Assembly (NCBI GenBank): GCA_017934175.1
Contig: JAGBKB010000064.1
Coordinates: 1-64,000, forward strand
DNA length: 64,000 nt
Direction: 5' to 3'
Source: Lachnospiraceae bacterium
Lineage (GTDB): Bacteria; Bacillota; Clostridia; Lachnospirales; Lachnospiraceae
The stretch's first letter is position 1, and each line of letters begins with the position of its first letter. Positions 53,145-62,848 of this stretch are shown here, piece after piece. Under the pieces are notes generated by a model, which saw only the letters and a list, made by a program, of their open reading frames with translations, did not search any database and was not told the DNA's origin. Position numbers and translations under genes: made by a program.

Positions 53145-54146
53145 ATGAGTAATATATTGATTCTTGGAGCAGGAACTTGGGGAGTAGCCATTGCAGAGTT
53201 ATTGAATAAAAATGGTCACAAAGTTACTTGCTGGTCAAGAAATAAAGATTTAATAAAAGAATTATCAATCAATCATTCTCATCCCAAACTAAAAGATGTT
53301 ACATTAAGTGTTGATGTGAATTATACAACTGAATTTGAAAAATCATTTATAGGAAAAGATGTGATTATATATGCAGTACCTTCAACTGGTTTTAGAGAAG
53401 TGGTGCATAAATCTATGAACTTTGTAAATGATACTCAATATTTTGTGTCTCTTACAAAAGGAATGGAAGATAAAACTCTTTATACTATGAGTGAGATAAT
53501 ATTTGAAGAATTAAAAATAGCAGGAATAAATAGTGATAAAGTCGTTGTCTTGTCTGGACCAACACATGCTGAAGAAGTAGGTAAAGGGTTACCATCAATG
53601 ATAGTATCTGCAAGTGCAAATGAAATACATTCTAAATATATACAAGATGTATTTATGAATGAAAATTTTAGAGTTTATACAAATGTAGATGTAAAAGGTG
53701 TAGAGATATGTGCTGCATTTAAAAATGTGATTGCTATTGCTTCAGGTATATTAACAGGGCTTGGTTATGGTGATAATATGAAAGCAGCAGTTATAACACG
53801 TGGTCTTGCAGAAATGATAAGAGTAGGTGATGCACTGGGGTGTAAAAAAGAAACATTTTATGGACTTGCAGGTGTTGGAGATATGATAGTGACTGCTACA
53901 AGTACAAATAGTAGAAATTTTAATTTTGGAAAATATTTGGGACTTGGGGATAAAACCGATGAAGCATTGAAAAAAATAGGTATGGTTGTTGAAGGAATTA
54001 ACTTTTTACCTAAGGCTATACAAATAATAGATAAATATAATCTTGATTTGCCAATTACAAATGGCGTAAATGAAATTGTATACAATAATATGGATGCAAA
54101 ATATATAACCTCGTTACTTATGAAAAGAAGTAAGAAAGCAGAATGA
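53145..54146 (+). CDS. gpsA: glycerol-3-phosphate dehydrogenase [NAD(P)+]
   Basis: The 333-residue enzyme makes glycerol 3-phosphate for phospholipids. The Rossmann motif is GAGTWGVAIAELL, the catalytic Lys lies in EICAAFKNVIAIASG, and TSTNSRNFNFGKYLG is typical. Full length. It sits 3 bases after pyrG and 1 base before mutL, so it is embedded in an operon of replication and repair genes. Confidence 0.95.
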   Translation: MSNILILGAGTWGVAIAELLNKNGHKVTCWSRNKDLIKELSINHSHPKLKDVTLSVDVNYTTEFEKSFIGKDVIIYAVPSTGFREVVHKSMNFVNDTQYFVSLTKGMEDKTLYTMSEIIFEELKIAGINSDKVVVLSGPTHAEEVGKGLPSMIVSASANEIHSKYIQDVFMNENFRVYTNVDVKGVEICAAFKNVIAIASGILTGLGYGDNMKAAVITRGLAEMIRVGDALGCKKETFYGLAGVGDMIVTATSTNSRNFNFGKYLGLGDKTDEALKKIGMVVEGINFLPKAIQIIDKYNLDLPITNGVNEIVYNNMDAKYITSLLMKRSKKAE

Positions 54147-54147
54147 G

Positions 54148-55968
54148 ATGTCAATAAGATTATTGGATGAAAATACAATAAGCAAAATTGCTGCTGGTGA
54201 AGTCATAGAAAATCCATCGAGTGTAGTAAAGGAATTAATTGAAAACTCAATAGATGCAAACGCAAAGAGTATAAAGATTGAAATAAAAGGTGGCGGCACA
54301 GAACTTATAAAAGTTATTGATGATGGAGATGGTATAGAAAAGAATGACATACAGATGGCTTTTATGCAACATGCAACATCAAAACTTAAGGATATAAAAG
54401 ATTTAGAGAATATATCATCATTTGGATTTAGGGGTGAAGCATTATCAAGTATAGCAGTAATAAGTAATGTGACACTTACAACAAAAAGGCGAGTTGATAA
54501 TAAGAATTATGGGTATAAGTATATAGTAGATTTATCAAGTGATTTAAATGCACCCAAATTAGAAGAATATGCATCAAATGATGGAACTATTATAGAGATA
54601 AAGAATCTTTTTTATAATGTGCCTGTTAGAAAAAAGTTTTTAAAAGGCATACCTAAAGAAAATGCATTGGTGACAGATACAGTTATAAAGTTTGCTATAT
54701 CAAGACCAGATATTATGTTTTCTTTAATTATAGATGATAAACTTAAGTTTAGTTCAAATGGTGATGGCAATTTAAAAAGTGTATTATTTTCATTATATGG
54801 TAGAGAAATAGTTGACAATTTAATATCTATAGATACTAATATTAATGATGTCATTGTAAAAGGATATATAGCAAAGCCAATAATAGCAAGAAATACAAGA
54901 AATGATGAGATATATTATATAAATAATAGATATATAAAAAGTAAAACTATTAGTGCTGCAATAGAAAATGCATATGAGGAATATTTAATGCAGCATAAAT
55001 ATCCATTAGTTGTTTTAAAAGTTTTTGTTGATGGCCAGAAAGTGGATGTAAATGTGCACCCTAAAAAAATGGAAGTTAGGTTTAGTAGTGACGAGTATAT
55101 ATATTATGCCGTTTATAATGCTATACACAATAAATTAAGTAGTTTAGAACTTATTCATGAAGAAAAAATTAGTGTTGAAAATGAAGCAGATGAATTAGAT
55201 TATGAACAAGATTTGCAAGATAATGTCAAAGAAAAAAATACTACTATAGATGAATTGCCATCTCTTAACAACTCATTTAATACAAAAATAAAAAGTGGAT
55301 TTAATTTATCTAATTTATATGAAAATCTTCATCGTGATAATAACACTCATGAAAAATATACGGAGACTTCATTTATCAAAAAGACATTAAGCGATGACCA
55401 TAAATATATAGGACAAATATTTGGGACATATATATTAGTTGAGTATGAAGAGAAACTGTATATTATAGACCAACATGCAGCACATGAAAAAATTAATTTT
55501 GAAAAGATAATGAGTTCATATAAAAATGGCGAAGTGCTTCGTCAAAAAATATTTCCAAGTATTATTTTAAGACTTACACCAATTCAGTATAATGCAGTAG
55601 TTAATAATCTTGAGAGTTTTGAAAAAGTTGGCTATGAAATTGAAACTTTTGGAGATAATGATATAAAAGTTGATGCTGTGCCATATAATATATTTAATAT
55701 TGGCAATGAAAAATTGCTTATGGATATAATAGATAGTTATTCAGATGATAAGAATAAAGAGCACTATGACAGTATAGTTGAAAAAATTGCTTCTATATCA
55801 TGCAAAAAATCAATCAAAGCAAATTATATTTTATCACAAGAAGAAGTTAGACAACTTTTAAGAGATTTATTTAAATTGGAAAATCCATATAATTGTCCTC
55901 ACGGTAGACCTACAATAATATCACTTAGTAAACAAGAGTTTGAGAAAAAGTTTGGAAGAATTATATGA
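54148..55968 (+). CDS. mutL: DNA mismatch repair protein MutL (endonuclease type)
   Basis: The 606-residue MutL has an N-terminal GHKL ATPase (residues 1-330: IAAGEVIENPSSVVKELIENS, DDGDGI, GFRGEALSSI). A variable linker and a C-terminal domain follow. DQHAAHEKINFE matches the nicking-endonuclease motif DQHA-x2-E-x4-E. CPHGRPT near the C-terminus supplies a further metal-binding Cys and His. This is the form found in bacteria without MutH. mutS lies about 24 kb upstream rather than next door. Confidence 0.95.
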   Translation: MSIRLLDENTISKIAAGEVIENPSSVVKELIENSIDANAKSIKIEIKGGGTELIKVIDDGDGIEKNDIQMAFMQHATSKLKDIKDLENISSFGFRGEALSSIAVISNVTLTTKRRVDNKNYGYKYIVDLSSDLNAPKLEEYASNDGTIIEIKNLFYNVPVRKKFLKGIPKENALVTDTVIKFAISRPDIMFSLIIDDKLKFSSNGDGNLKSVLFSLYGREIVDNLISIDTNINDVIVKGYIAKPIIARNTRNDEIYYINNRYIKSKTISAAIENAYEEYLMQHKYPLVVLKVFVDGQKVDVNVHPKKMEVRFSSDEYIYYAVYNAIHNKLSSLELIHEEKISVENEADELDYEQDLQDNVKEKNTTIDELPSLNNSFNTKIKSGFNLSNLYENLHRDNNTHEKYTETSFIKKTLSDDHKYIGQIFGTYILVEYEEKLYIIDQHAAHEKINFEKIMSSYKNGEVLRQKIFPSIILRLTPIQYNAVVNNLESFEKVGYEIETFGDNDIKVDAVPYNIFNIGNEKLLMDIIDSYSDDKNKEHYDSIVEKIASISCKKSIKANYILSQEEVRQLLRDLFKLENPYNCPHGRPTIISLSKQEFEKKFGRII

Positions 55969-55985
55969 TATTAAAGGGGAATGTA

Positions 55986-56330
55986 ATGAAGAAAAGTGTT
56001 TTAAAATGTATATTTATGCTTATATGTATGATGTTATTTTCGTGCTCAAAACAGGAAAAGAAACCTTTTGGCGCTGCAGATATTAATTATGAAGATATTG
56101 AAAAACTAGGAAATGAAGGGCCAAGAATAGAATCAGAGCATAAAGAGAATATGGCGCCATTTAGTGCTTTAAATTCAACTTCTGAAATAGGGCCAGAGAG
56201 TAGTGAAGACCCAAATATATCAAAAGCCCCTATGGCAGATAAAGAATTAGATCCGGACTATGGTGGTATACCAATAGTTACAAAAGAAACAACAAGATTT
56301 GTGGAAAGTGAAAGTAATGAATCTGAATAG
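55986..56330 (+). CDS. small lipoprotein of unknown function
   Basis: ATG 55986 follows AAAGGGGA (55973-55980). The 114-residue protein has a lipoprotein signal with LMLFSC-like lipobox (Cys20). The rest is low complexity: acidic, rich in Glu, Ser, Pro and Asn, with no predicted fold. It lies between mutL and pcrA and overlaps the pcrA start by 14 bases. A spacer or surface role is possible but the sequence does not show one. Confidence 0.6.
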   Translation: MKKSVLKCIFMLICMMLFSCSKQEKKPFGAADINYEDIEKLGNEGPRIESEHKENMAPFSALNSTSEIGPESSEDPNISKAPMADKELDPDYGGIPIVTKETTRFVESESNESE

Positions 56331-58632
56331 TTTGAATAAAGAACAAAAAGAAGCGGTTCTCTATAATGAAGGACCACTTTTAATAATAGCCGGTGCTGGC
56401 TCTGGAAAAACCAGAGTTATTACTTATAAGGTTGCCTATTTAATTGAAAATGGTGTTTTACCTGAAAATATACTTGCCATTACATTTACTAATAAGGCGG
56501 CAAATGAGATGAAAGAAAGAGTGGCAAATATATTGGGGGAAAGCTCTAAAAAGATTTTTATTTCAACATTTCATAAGTTTTGTGGTAGGATACTTAGAGT
56601 ATTTATAGAATCTATAGGCTACAATAGAAACTTTACTATCTATGATACAGATGACCAAAAAAAGATATTAACAAAAATTATAAAAGAATTAGGTTTTGAT
56701 GATAAAAAAGTAAAAGCGAGAGCAGTGGCAAATAGGATTTCATATTGTAAAAATCATGACATTAGCATAGATGAGTTTAAAAAAAGTGCTAAAAGTGATA
56801 TGGAAAAAATATATGTTAGATGTTTTGAAGTGTACGATAAGAAAATGTTTGAAAATAATGCGATAGATTTTGATGACATGTTACTCCTAACTGTAAAGAT
56901 ACTTAAAGAGAATGAAAAAATAAGACAACAATTATCTAACCAGTTTAAATATATACTAGTTGATGAGTACCAAGATACTAATATGGTTCAATTTGAGATT
57001 ATCAAATTGTTGACTCTTGATGGCAGTAATAAATTAACTGTGGTTGGTGATGATGACCAAAGTATTTATAAGTTTAGAGGAGCAGATATAAGGAACATTC
57101 TTGAATTTGAGAATGTATTTGAAAATGCAAAAGTTGTAAAACTTACTCAAAATTATCGTTCCACTAATAATATATTAAATGTTGCTAATTCTGTTATAAA
57201 ACATAATAGAGGGCGTAAAGATAAAGAACTATGGTCAGAAAATGGTGATGGTGCAAATGTTATATTTACGGAATATGAAGATGATAGTAAAGAAGCATAT
57301 GCAATTATAAGTGATATAAAAAAGAATAATGATTATAAAAATACTGCTATATTATATAGAACTAATGCTCAATCAAGAAAGTTTGAGGAAATGTGTGTAT
57401 CTTTTTCTATTCCATATACTTTAGTGGGTGGAGTAAACTTTTATGAGAGAAGAGAAATAAAGGATATACTTGCATATATGAATATATTGGTTAATCCGAG
57501 TGATACAAATAGTCTATTTAGAATTATTAATGTTCCTAAAAGAGGTATAGGAGAGTCAACTCTTGCAAAAATACTTGAATATGCAGGTAATAATAATATG
57601 ATGCCGCTTGAAGCAATTTTCAATATAGATAATATAGATTTGACAACAAAAATTAAAGAGAAAATAAAAAAGTTTGTAGAGTTAATTACAATTTTAAGAG
57701 AAGAAAATGAAATTGATGGAATAATTGATAAGTTATTAAAGAATTGTTATGAAGAGTTTTTGATGGATGAATATGGAGAAGAAGAGGGTAAAGAAAGACT
57801 TGAAAATATATATGAGTTAAGAAATAAAGCAATTACATTTAAAGAAACTTACCCAGAAAATGCAAATAATGATATATTAAAAGATTTGGCAACTAATATG
57901 TCAGCACATATTATTTTAGAAGATTTTTTATATGAGATAGCGCTGGTATCAGATATAGATGACTTAAATGAACTTGAGGATAAATTAACACTTATGTCTC
58001 TACATGCATCTAAAGGGCTTGAATATGACAATATATATTTAACTGGTATGAATGAAGGACTTTTCCCTTCATATCAATCTATATCTTCTGATGATAGTGA
58101 ACAGGAAATAGAAGAAGAGAGAAGACTGTGTTATGTAGGAGTTACACGAGCAAAAAAGAATCTCTATTTATCATCAGCAAGAAGAAGAATGATTAATGGT
58201 TCTTATAACACTTATGCGATTAGTCGCTTTATTGATGAAATAGAAGATAGTTTAATAGTAAAGAATAAATTAAAATCAGAAGCATTTCTTTTTAACAATG
58301 AAGATTTCGGTGGTTATGGATATAAGAATAAAAGATTTGGCAGTAGAGATAGATATGTGAGCATGAAGTCTCACTTTGAAGATATTGATAGTGCTGTAGT
58401 TTCAAAAATAGATTTAAAAAAGAGTATAGACACATATAAGACTGGTGCAAACATAGTAAAAGCGACATCACTTGAATATGTAGTAGGAGACAGAGTATCA
58501 CATATAAAATTTGGTGAAGGCAAAGTGTTAAGCATTGAAGATATCGGAAGAGATTATGAAGTTACAGTAGAATTTGATGAATATGGGACAAAGACAATGT
58601 TTGCTGCATTTGCAAAATTGGAAAAAGTTTAG
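56317..58632 (+). CDS. pcrA: ATP-dependent DNA helicase PcrA/UvrD
   Basis: The start is ATG 56317, supported by GGAAAG upstream; the frame also opens at GTG 56299. The 771-residue SF1A helicase carries GAGSGKTRVITYK (motif I), ITFTNKAANEMKERV, LVDEYQDTN (II), GDDDQSIYKFRGAD (III), LTQNYRST (IV) and TLMSLHASKGLEYD (V). The C-terminal GDRVSHIKFGEGKVL (about residue 720 on) is the Tudor-like RNA-polymerase-binding segment of PcrA. It is the last gene of the operon beginning at 42038. Confidence 0.95.
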   Translation: MNLNSLNKEQKEAVLYNEGPLLIIAGAGSGKTRVITYKVAYLIENGVLPENILAITFTNKAANEMKERVANILGESSKKIFISTFHKFCGRILRVFIESIGYNRNFTIYDTDDQKKILTKIIKELGFDDKKVKARAVANRISYCKNHDISIDEFKKSAKSDMEKIYVRCFEVYDKKMFENNAIDFDDMLLLTVKILKENEKIRQQLSNQFKYILVDEYQDTNMVQFEIIKLLTLDGSNKLTVVGDDDQSIYKFRGADIRNILEFENVFENAKVVKLTQNYRSTNNILNVANSVIKHNRGRKDKELWSENGDGANVIFTEYEDDSKEAYAIISDIKKNNDYKNTAILYRTNAQSRKFEEMCVSFSIPYTLVGGVNFYERREIKDILAYMNILVNPSDTNSLFRIINVPKRGIGESTLAKILEYAGNNNMMPLEAIFNIDNIDLTTKIKEKIKKFVELITILREENEIDGIIDKLLKNCYEEFLMDEYGEEEGKERLENIYELRNKAITFKETYPENANNDILKDLATNMSAHIILEDFLYEIALVSDIDDLNELEDKLTLMSLHASKGLEYDNIYLTGMNEGLFPSYQSISSDDSEQEIEEERRLCYVGVTRAKKNLYLSSARRRMINGSYNTYAISRFIDEIEDSLIVKNKLKSEAFLFNNEDFGGYGYKNKRFGSRDRYVSMKSHFEDIDSAVVSKIDLKKSIDTYKTGANIVKATSLEYVVGDRVSHIKFGEGKVLSIEDIGRDYEVTVEFDEYGTKTMFAAFAKLEKV

Positions 58633-58690
58633 AATTGATACTTTTTTAAGTGCTATAAACTTTTAATAATTTAGAAAAGGAGAGTTTATT

Positions 58691-59572
58691 ATGAAAGGCA
58701 TTATTCTTGCAGGAGGTTCAGGAACAAGACTATATCCACTTACAATGGTTACATCAAAGCAATTATTACCAATTTATGATAAACCAATGATTTATTATCC
58801 ACTGTCAGTATTAATGAGAGCAGAGATAAAAGATATATTGATTATATCTACTCCACAAGATACGGAGAGATTTAAAGACTTGCTAAAAGATGGAAGTCAG
58901 TTTGGCATTAATTTATCTTATAAAGTACAACCAAGCCCAGATGGACTTGCACAGGCATTTATTATAGGAGAAGAGTTTATAGGTAAAGATACAGTTGCTA
59001 TGATTCTTGGTGACAATATATATTATGGGCATGGATTTGCTGACAAATTAAAAAAAGCAAGTAAGATTACAGATGGAGCGACTATTTTTGGATACTATGT
59101 TGATGACCCAGAGAGATTTGGAATTGTGGAATTTGATAATAATGGAGTGGCTATCAGTATAGAAGAAAAGCCAGAAAATCCTAAATCAAATTATTGTGTA
59201 ACTGGTTTATATTTTTATGATAATGAAGTCGTATCTTATGCAAAAAGTTTAAAGCCTTCTAAAAGAGGTGAACTTGAAATTACTGATTTAAATAGAATAT
59301 ATTTAGAAAAAGGTAAGTTAAATGTTGAATTATTAGGTGCAGGTTTTACTTGGCTTGACACAGGAACACATGAATCACTTGTAGAAGCCACCAATTTTGT
59401 AAAAACAATAGAAGACCATCAACATAGAAAAATAGCATGCCTTGAAGAAATTGCATTTAGAAATAAATGGATAGATGAAAGAAAACTTAATGAGGCGTAT
59501 GAGATATATAAGAAAAATGAGTATGGCAAATATTTAAAAGATGTTTTAGATGGGAAGTTTATAAATCAATAG
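58691..59572 (+). CDS. rfbA: glucose-1-phosphate thymidylyltransferase
   Basis: The 293-residue enzyme makes dTDP-glucose, first step of dTDP-rhamnose synthesis. [11 protein letters not shown] (residues 8-18), [10 protein letters not shown] and [13 protein letters not shown] are family motifs. AAGGAGAG precedes the ATG. It starts the envelope sugar cluster rfbA-rfbB-rfbD-glmM. Confidence 0.96.
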   Translation: MKGIILAGGSGTRLYPLTMVTSKQLLPIYDKPMIYYPLSVLMRAEIKDILIISTPQDTERFKDLLKDGSQFGINLSYKVQPSPDGLAQAFIIGEEFIGKDTVAMILGDNIYYGHGFADKLKKASKITDGATIFGYYVDDPERFGIVEFDNNGVAISIEEKPENPKSNYCVTGLYFYDNEVVSYAKSLKPSKRGELEITDLNRIYLEKGKLNVELLGAGFTWLDTGTHESLVEATNFVKTIEDHQHRKIACLEEIAFRNKWIDERKLNEAYEIYKKNEYGKYLKDVLDGKFINQ

Positions 59573-59590
59573 ATATGTAGGAGGTTTTTT

Positions 59591-60619
59591 ATGAAGTTTA
59601 TTGTAACTGGAGGAGCAGGTTTTATTGGTGGCAATTTTATGCACTATATGGTTAATAAATACCCTAATGATGAAATAATTTGTGTAGATTGTTTAACCTA
59701 TGCTGGCAATTTAGAAACACTAGCCCCTATCAAAGATTGCAAGAATTATAAGTTTTATAAAATTGATATAACTGATAGAAAGGCTATATTTGAATTATTT
59801 GAAAAAGAAAAACCAGACTATTGTGTTAATTTTGCTGCAGAATCTCATGTCGATAGGTCTGTTGAAAATCCTGAAATATTTTTAAAAACAAATGTATTAG
59901 GTACACAGGTTCTTATGGATGCTTGTAGAAAATATGGGATTAAAAGATACCACCAAGTTTCTACTGATGAGGTCTATGGTGATTTACCACTTGATAGACC
60001 TGATTTGCAATTTGATGAAACATATCCAATCAAAACTTCAAGCCCATATTCTGCATCCAAGGCTTCAGCAGATTTATTCGTTATGGCATATCATAGAACA
60101 TTTAAATTACCTTGCACGATTAGTAGATGTTCCAATAATTATGGACCATATCATTTCCCTGAAAAGTTAATACCACTTATGATTAGTAGAGCACTCAATG
60201 ATGAAAAATTACCAGTATATGGAGAAGGTAAAAATGTGAGAGACTGGCTCTATGTAGAGGACCACTGTATTGCTATTGATATGATTGTTAGAAATGGAAA
60301 AGATGGCGAAATATATAATGTAGGTGGACATGAAGAAAAGGCAAATATTGATATAGTAAAAATTATTTTGGACAAACTTAATAAGCCAACATCTTTAATA
60401 GAGTTTGTCAAAGATAGACCTGGACATGATTTGAGATATGCCATGAATTCATCAAAACTTGAAAGAGAACTTGGATGGAAGCCATCAGTTACTTTTGATG
60501 AAGGTATTGATAAAACTATTACATGGTATCTATACAATAAGCCTTGGTGGGAACATATAATTAGCGGAGAATATAAAAATTATTTTGACAAGATGTATGG
60601 ATATAGAATGAATTCTTAA
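59591..60619 (+). CDS. rfbB: dTDP-glucose 4,6-dehydratase
   Basis: The 342-residue short-chain dehydrogenase has GGAGFIGGNF (residues 7-16), FAAESHVDRS, STDEVYGDL and the catalytic YSASKAS. It converts dTDP-glucose to the 4-keto-6-deoxy sugar. AGGAGG precedes the start at 59591. Full length for the family. Confidence 0.96.
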   Translation: MKFIVTGGAGFIGGNFMHYMVNKYPNDEIICVDCLTYAGNLETLAPIKDCKNYKFYKIDITDRKAIFELFEKEKPDYCVNFAAESHVDRSVENPEIFLKTNVLGTQVLMDACRKYGIKRYHQVSTDEVYGDLPLDRPDLQFDETYPIKTSSPYSASKASADLFVMAYHRTFKLPCTISRCSNNYGPYHFPEKLIPLMISRALNDEKLPVYGEGKNVRDWLYVEDHCIAIDMIVRNGKDGEIYNVGGHEEKANIDIVKIILDKLNKPTSLIEFVKDRPGHDLRYAMNSSKLERELGWKPSVTFDEGIDKTITWYLYNKPWWEHIISGEYKNYFDKMYGYRMNS

Positions 60620-60634
60620 TAGGAGTAATTGACA

Positions 60635-61492
60635 ATGAATGATAACGAAAAAATAGTTCTTGTTACGGGTGCGAGAGGACAACTGGGGCACGATATAGTA
60701 AAAGAACTCACAAATCATAATATAAAATATATTGCAACTGATAGTGATGATTTGGACATAACCGATGAAAAAATAGTAAAAGACTTTTTTAAGAATCACA
60801 GTATATCGCACGTAATACATTCAGCAGCATATACTCAAGTCGATAAAGCAGAAGTGGAGAAAGAACTTAATCATAAAATTAATGTATATGGCACATCTAA
60901 CATAGTAAACGAGTGTATGAAGCATGATATTCCTATGGTTTATTTTTCTACTGATTATATATTTGGAGGTGAGGGGAGTGAGCCATATCATGTAGATGAT
61001 AAGGCAAATCCTCTTGGAGAATATGCCAAGTCAAAATATGAGGGTGAGTTATTAGTAAAAAAATTAAGTAAATACTATATTGTAAGAATTTCTTGGGTTT
61101 TTGGCATCAATGGAAATAATTTTATAAAAACTATGCTAAAACTTGCTGAAACGAAAAATGAATTAAATATAGTATCAGACCAAATAGGCTCACCAACATA
61201 TACAGTTGATTTATCAAAATTGATTATAGATATGATACAAACTGATAAATACGGTGTGTATCATGCTACAAATGAAGGTTTTGTATCTTGGGCAGATTTT
61301 GCCAGAGAAATATTCAAGAGAACAAATAAAAATGTAGTTGTTCATAATGTGACTACTGAAGAGTATAACGCTAAAGCACTTAGACCAAAGAATTCAAGGC
61401 TTGATAAATCAAAATTAGTAGAGAATGGATTTAGTAAATTACCAACTTGGCAAGATGCATTAGATAGATTTTTAAAAGAATTAAATAATTAA
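60635..61492 (+). CDS. rfbD: dTDP-4-dehydrorhamnose reductase
   Basis: ATG 60635 follows AGGAG (60621-60625) by 9 bases; an in-frame TTG at 60629 is less likely. The 285-residue reductase has VLVTGARGQLGHD, STDYIFGG and YAKSKYEGE. It performs the last step of dTDP-L-rhamnose synthesis. The 3,5-epimerase RfbC that should act before it is neither fused to it nor encoded in this cluster. Confidence 0.94.
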   Translation: MNDNEKIVLVTGARGQLGHDIVKELTNHNIKYIATDSDDLDITDEKIVKDFFKNHSISHVIHSAAYTQVDKAEVEKELNHKINVYGTSNIVNECMKHDIPMVYFSTDYIFGGEGSEPYHVDDKANPLGEYAKSKYEGELLVKKLSKYYIVRISWVFGINGNNFIKTMLKLAETKNELNIVSDQIGSPTYTVDLSKLIIDMIQTDKYGVYHATNEGFVSWADFAREIFKRTNKNVVVHNVTTEEYNAKALRPKNSRLDKSKLVENGFSKLPTWQDALDRFLKELNN

Positions 61493-61501
61493 GAGGTATA
61501 T

Positions 61502-62848
61502 ATGGGTAAATATTTTGGAACGGATGGATTTAGAGGAGAGGCAAATGTAACACTCACTGCTGACCATGCATTTAAGATAGGAAAATTCCTTGGATATTAT
61601 TATAGTCGCAATAACAACAAATGTAGAGTTGTTATTGGTAAGGATACAAGAAGGTCAAGTTATATGTTTGAATATGCTATTGCAGCAGGAATAACTTCTA
61701 CTGGTGCAGATGCTTATCTTTTACATGTGACAAGTACACCTTCTATAAGTTATTTAGTTAGAACAGAGCAATTTGATGTGGGAGTTATGATTTCTGCTTC
61801 TCACAATGTTTATAGTGACAATGGAATAAAATTGATAAATGGTAATGGAGAAAAATTGGAAGAAAGTGTCACTGATATGATAGAAGATTATCTTGATAAC
61901 AAGATACCAGAAGTTCCATACGCAACAAAAACAAATATTGGTAGAACTGTTGATTACTTTGCAGGAAGGAATAGATATCTTGGCTATCTTATATCTATAC
62001 CTATGAATAGTTTTAAAGATAAAAAGGTAGCACTTGATTTAGCAAATGGCTCAGCATTTCAAATTGCACAAGGAGTATTCAATGCACTTGGGGCTGAAAC
62101 TTATGTGATTAATAATAATCCAAATGGTTCAAACATAAATGATAATGCTGGCTCTACGCATATAGAAGGACTTAAAAGGTATGTGATTGAAAATAAGATG
62201 GATGTAGGTTTTGCATTTGATGGAGATGCAGATAGATGTATGGCTGTTGATGAGATGGGAAATGTGGTAGATGGTGATAAAATACTTTATATATGCGGAA
62301 AGGATATGAAGGAAAATGGAAAACTAAAAAAAGACACAGTTGTTACTACTGTTATGTCTAATCTTGGTTTGTATAAAGCATTTGACAATATAGGGATTAA
62401 ATATGAAAAAACAGCAGTTGGAGATAAGTATGTGCAGGCTTGTATAAAAGAAAATGATTACTCATTTGGCGGTGAACAATCAGGACATATAATTTTTGCA
62501 AAATACGCAAATACTGGCGATGGTGTACTTACTGCTTTAAAATTAATGGATGTAATGATTAGCAAAAAAACCACACTTGGTGAACTTGCTAAAGATGTAA
62601 TATTATACCCACAAGTGTTAAAAAATGTAAAAGTAAATGATAAGAATAAATGTATGAATGATGAAGAAATCATACAAAAAGGCAAAGAGATTGAAAAAGA
62701 ACTTGGAGATAATGGCAGACTTTTACTTAGAGCATCTGGCACTGAAAATGTAGTGAGAATAATGATTGAAGCAGATGACAAAAAAATCTGTGATAATTAT
62801 ATAAAACAAATAGAAGATGTAATCATTAAAAGAGGTTATGCTTCATAA
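61502..62848 (+). CDS. glmM: phosphoglucosamine mutase
   Basis: The 448-residue enzyme converts glucosamine 6-phosphate to the 1-phosphate for peptidoglycan precursors. FGTDGFRGEAN is the start motif; the phospho-Ser loop is MISASHNVYSDNG. The metal loop DGDADRCMAVDE and C-terminal LRASGTENVVRIM follow. AGAGG precedes the start. It overlaps the next gene by one base. Confidence 0.94.
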   Translation: MGKYFGTDGFRGEANVTLTADHAFKIGKFLGYYYSRNNNKCRVVIGKDTRRSSYMFEYAIAAGITSTGADAYLLHVTSTPSISYLVRTEQFDVGVMISASHNVYSDNGIKLINGNGEKLEESVTDMIEDYLDNKIPEVPYATKTNIGRTVDYFAGRNRYLGYLISIPMNSFKDKKVALDLANGSAFQIAQGVFNALGAETYVINNNPNGSNINDNAGSTHIEGLKRYVIENKMDVGFAFDGDADRCMAVDEMGNVVDGDKILYICGKDMKENGKLKKDTVVTTVMSNLGLYKAFDNIGIKYEKTAVGDKYVQACIKENDYSFGGEQSGHIIFAKYANTGDGVLTALKLMDVMISKKTTLGELAKDVILYPQVLKNVKVNDKNKCMNDEEIIQKGKEIEKELGDNGRLLLRASGTENVVRIMIEADDKKICDNYIKQIEDVIIKRGYAS

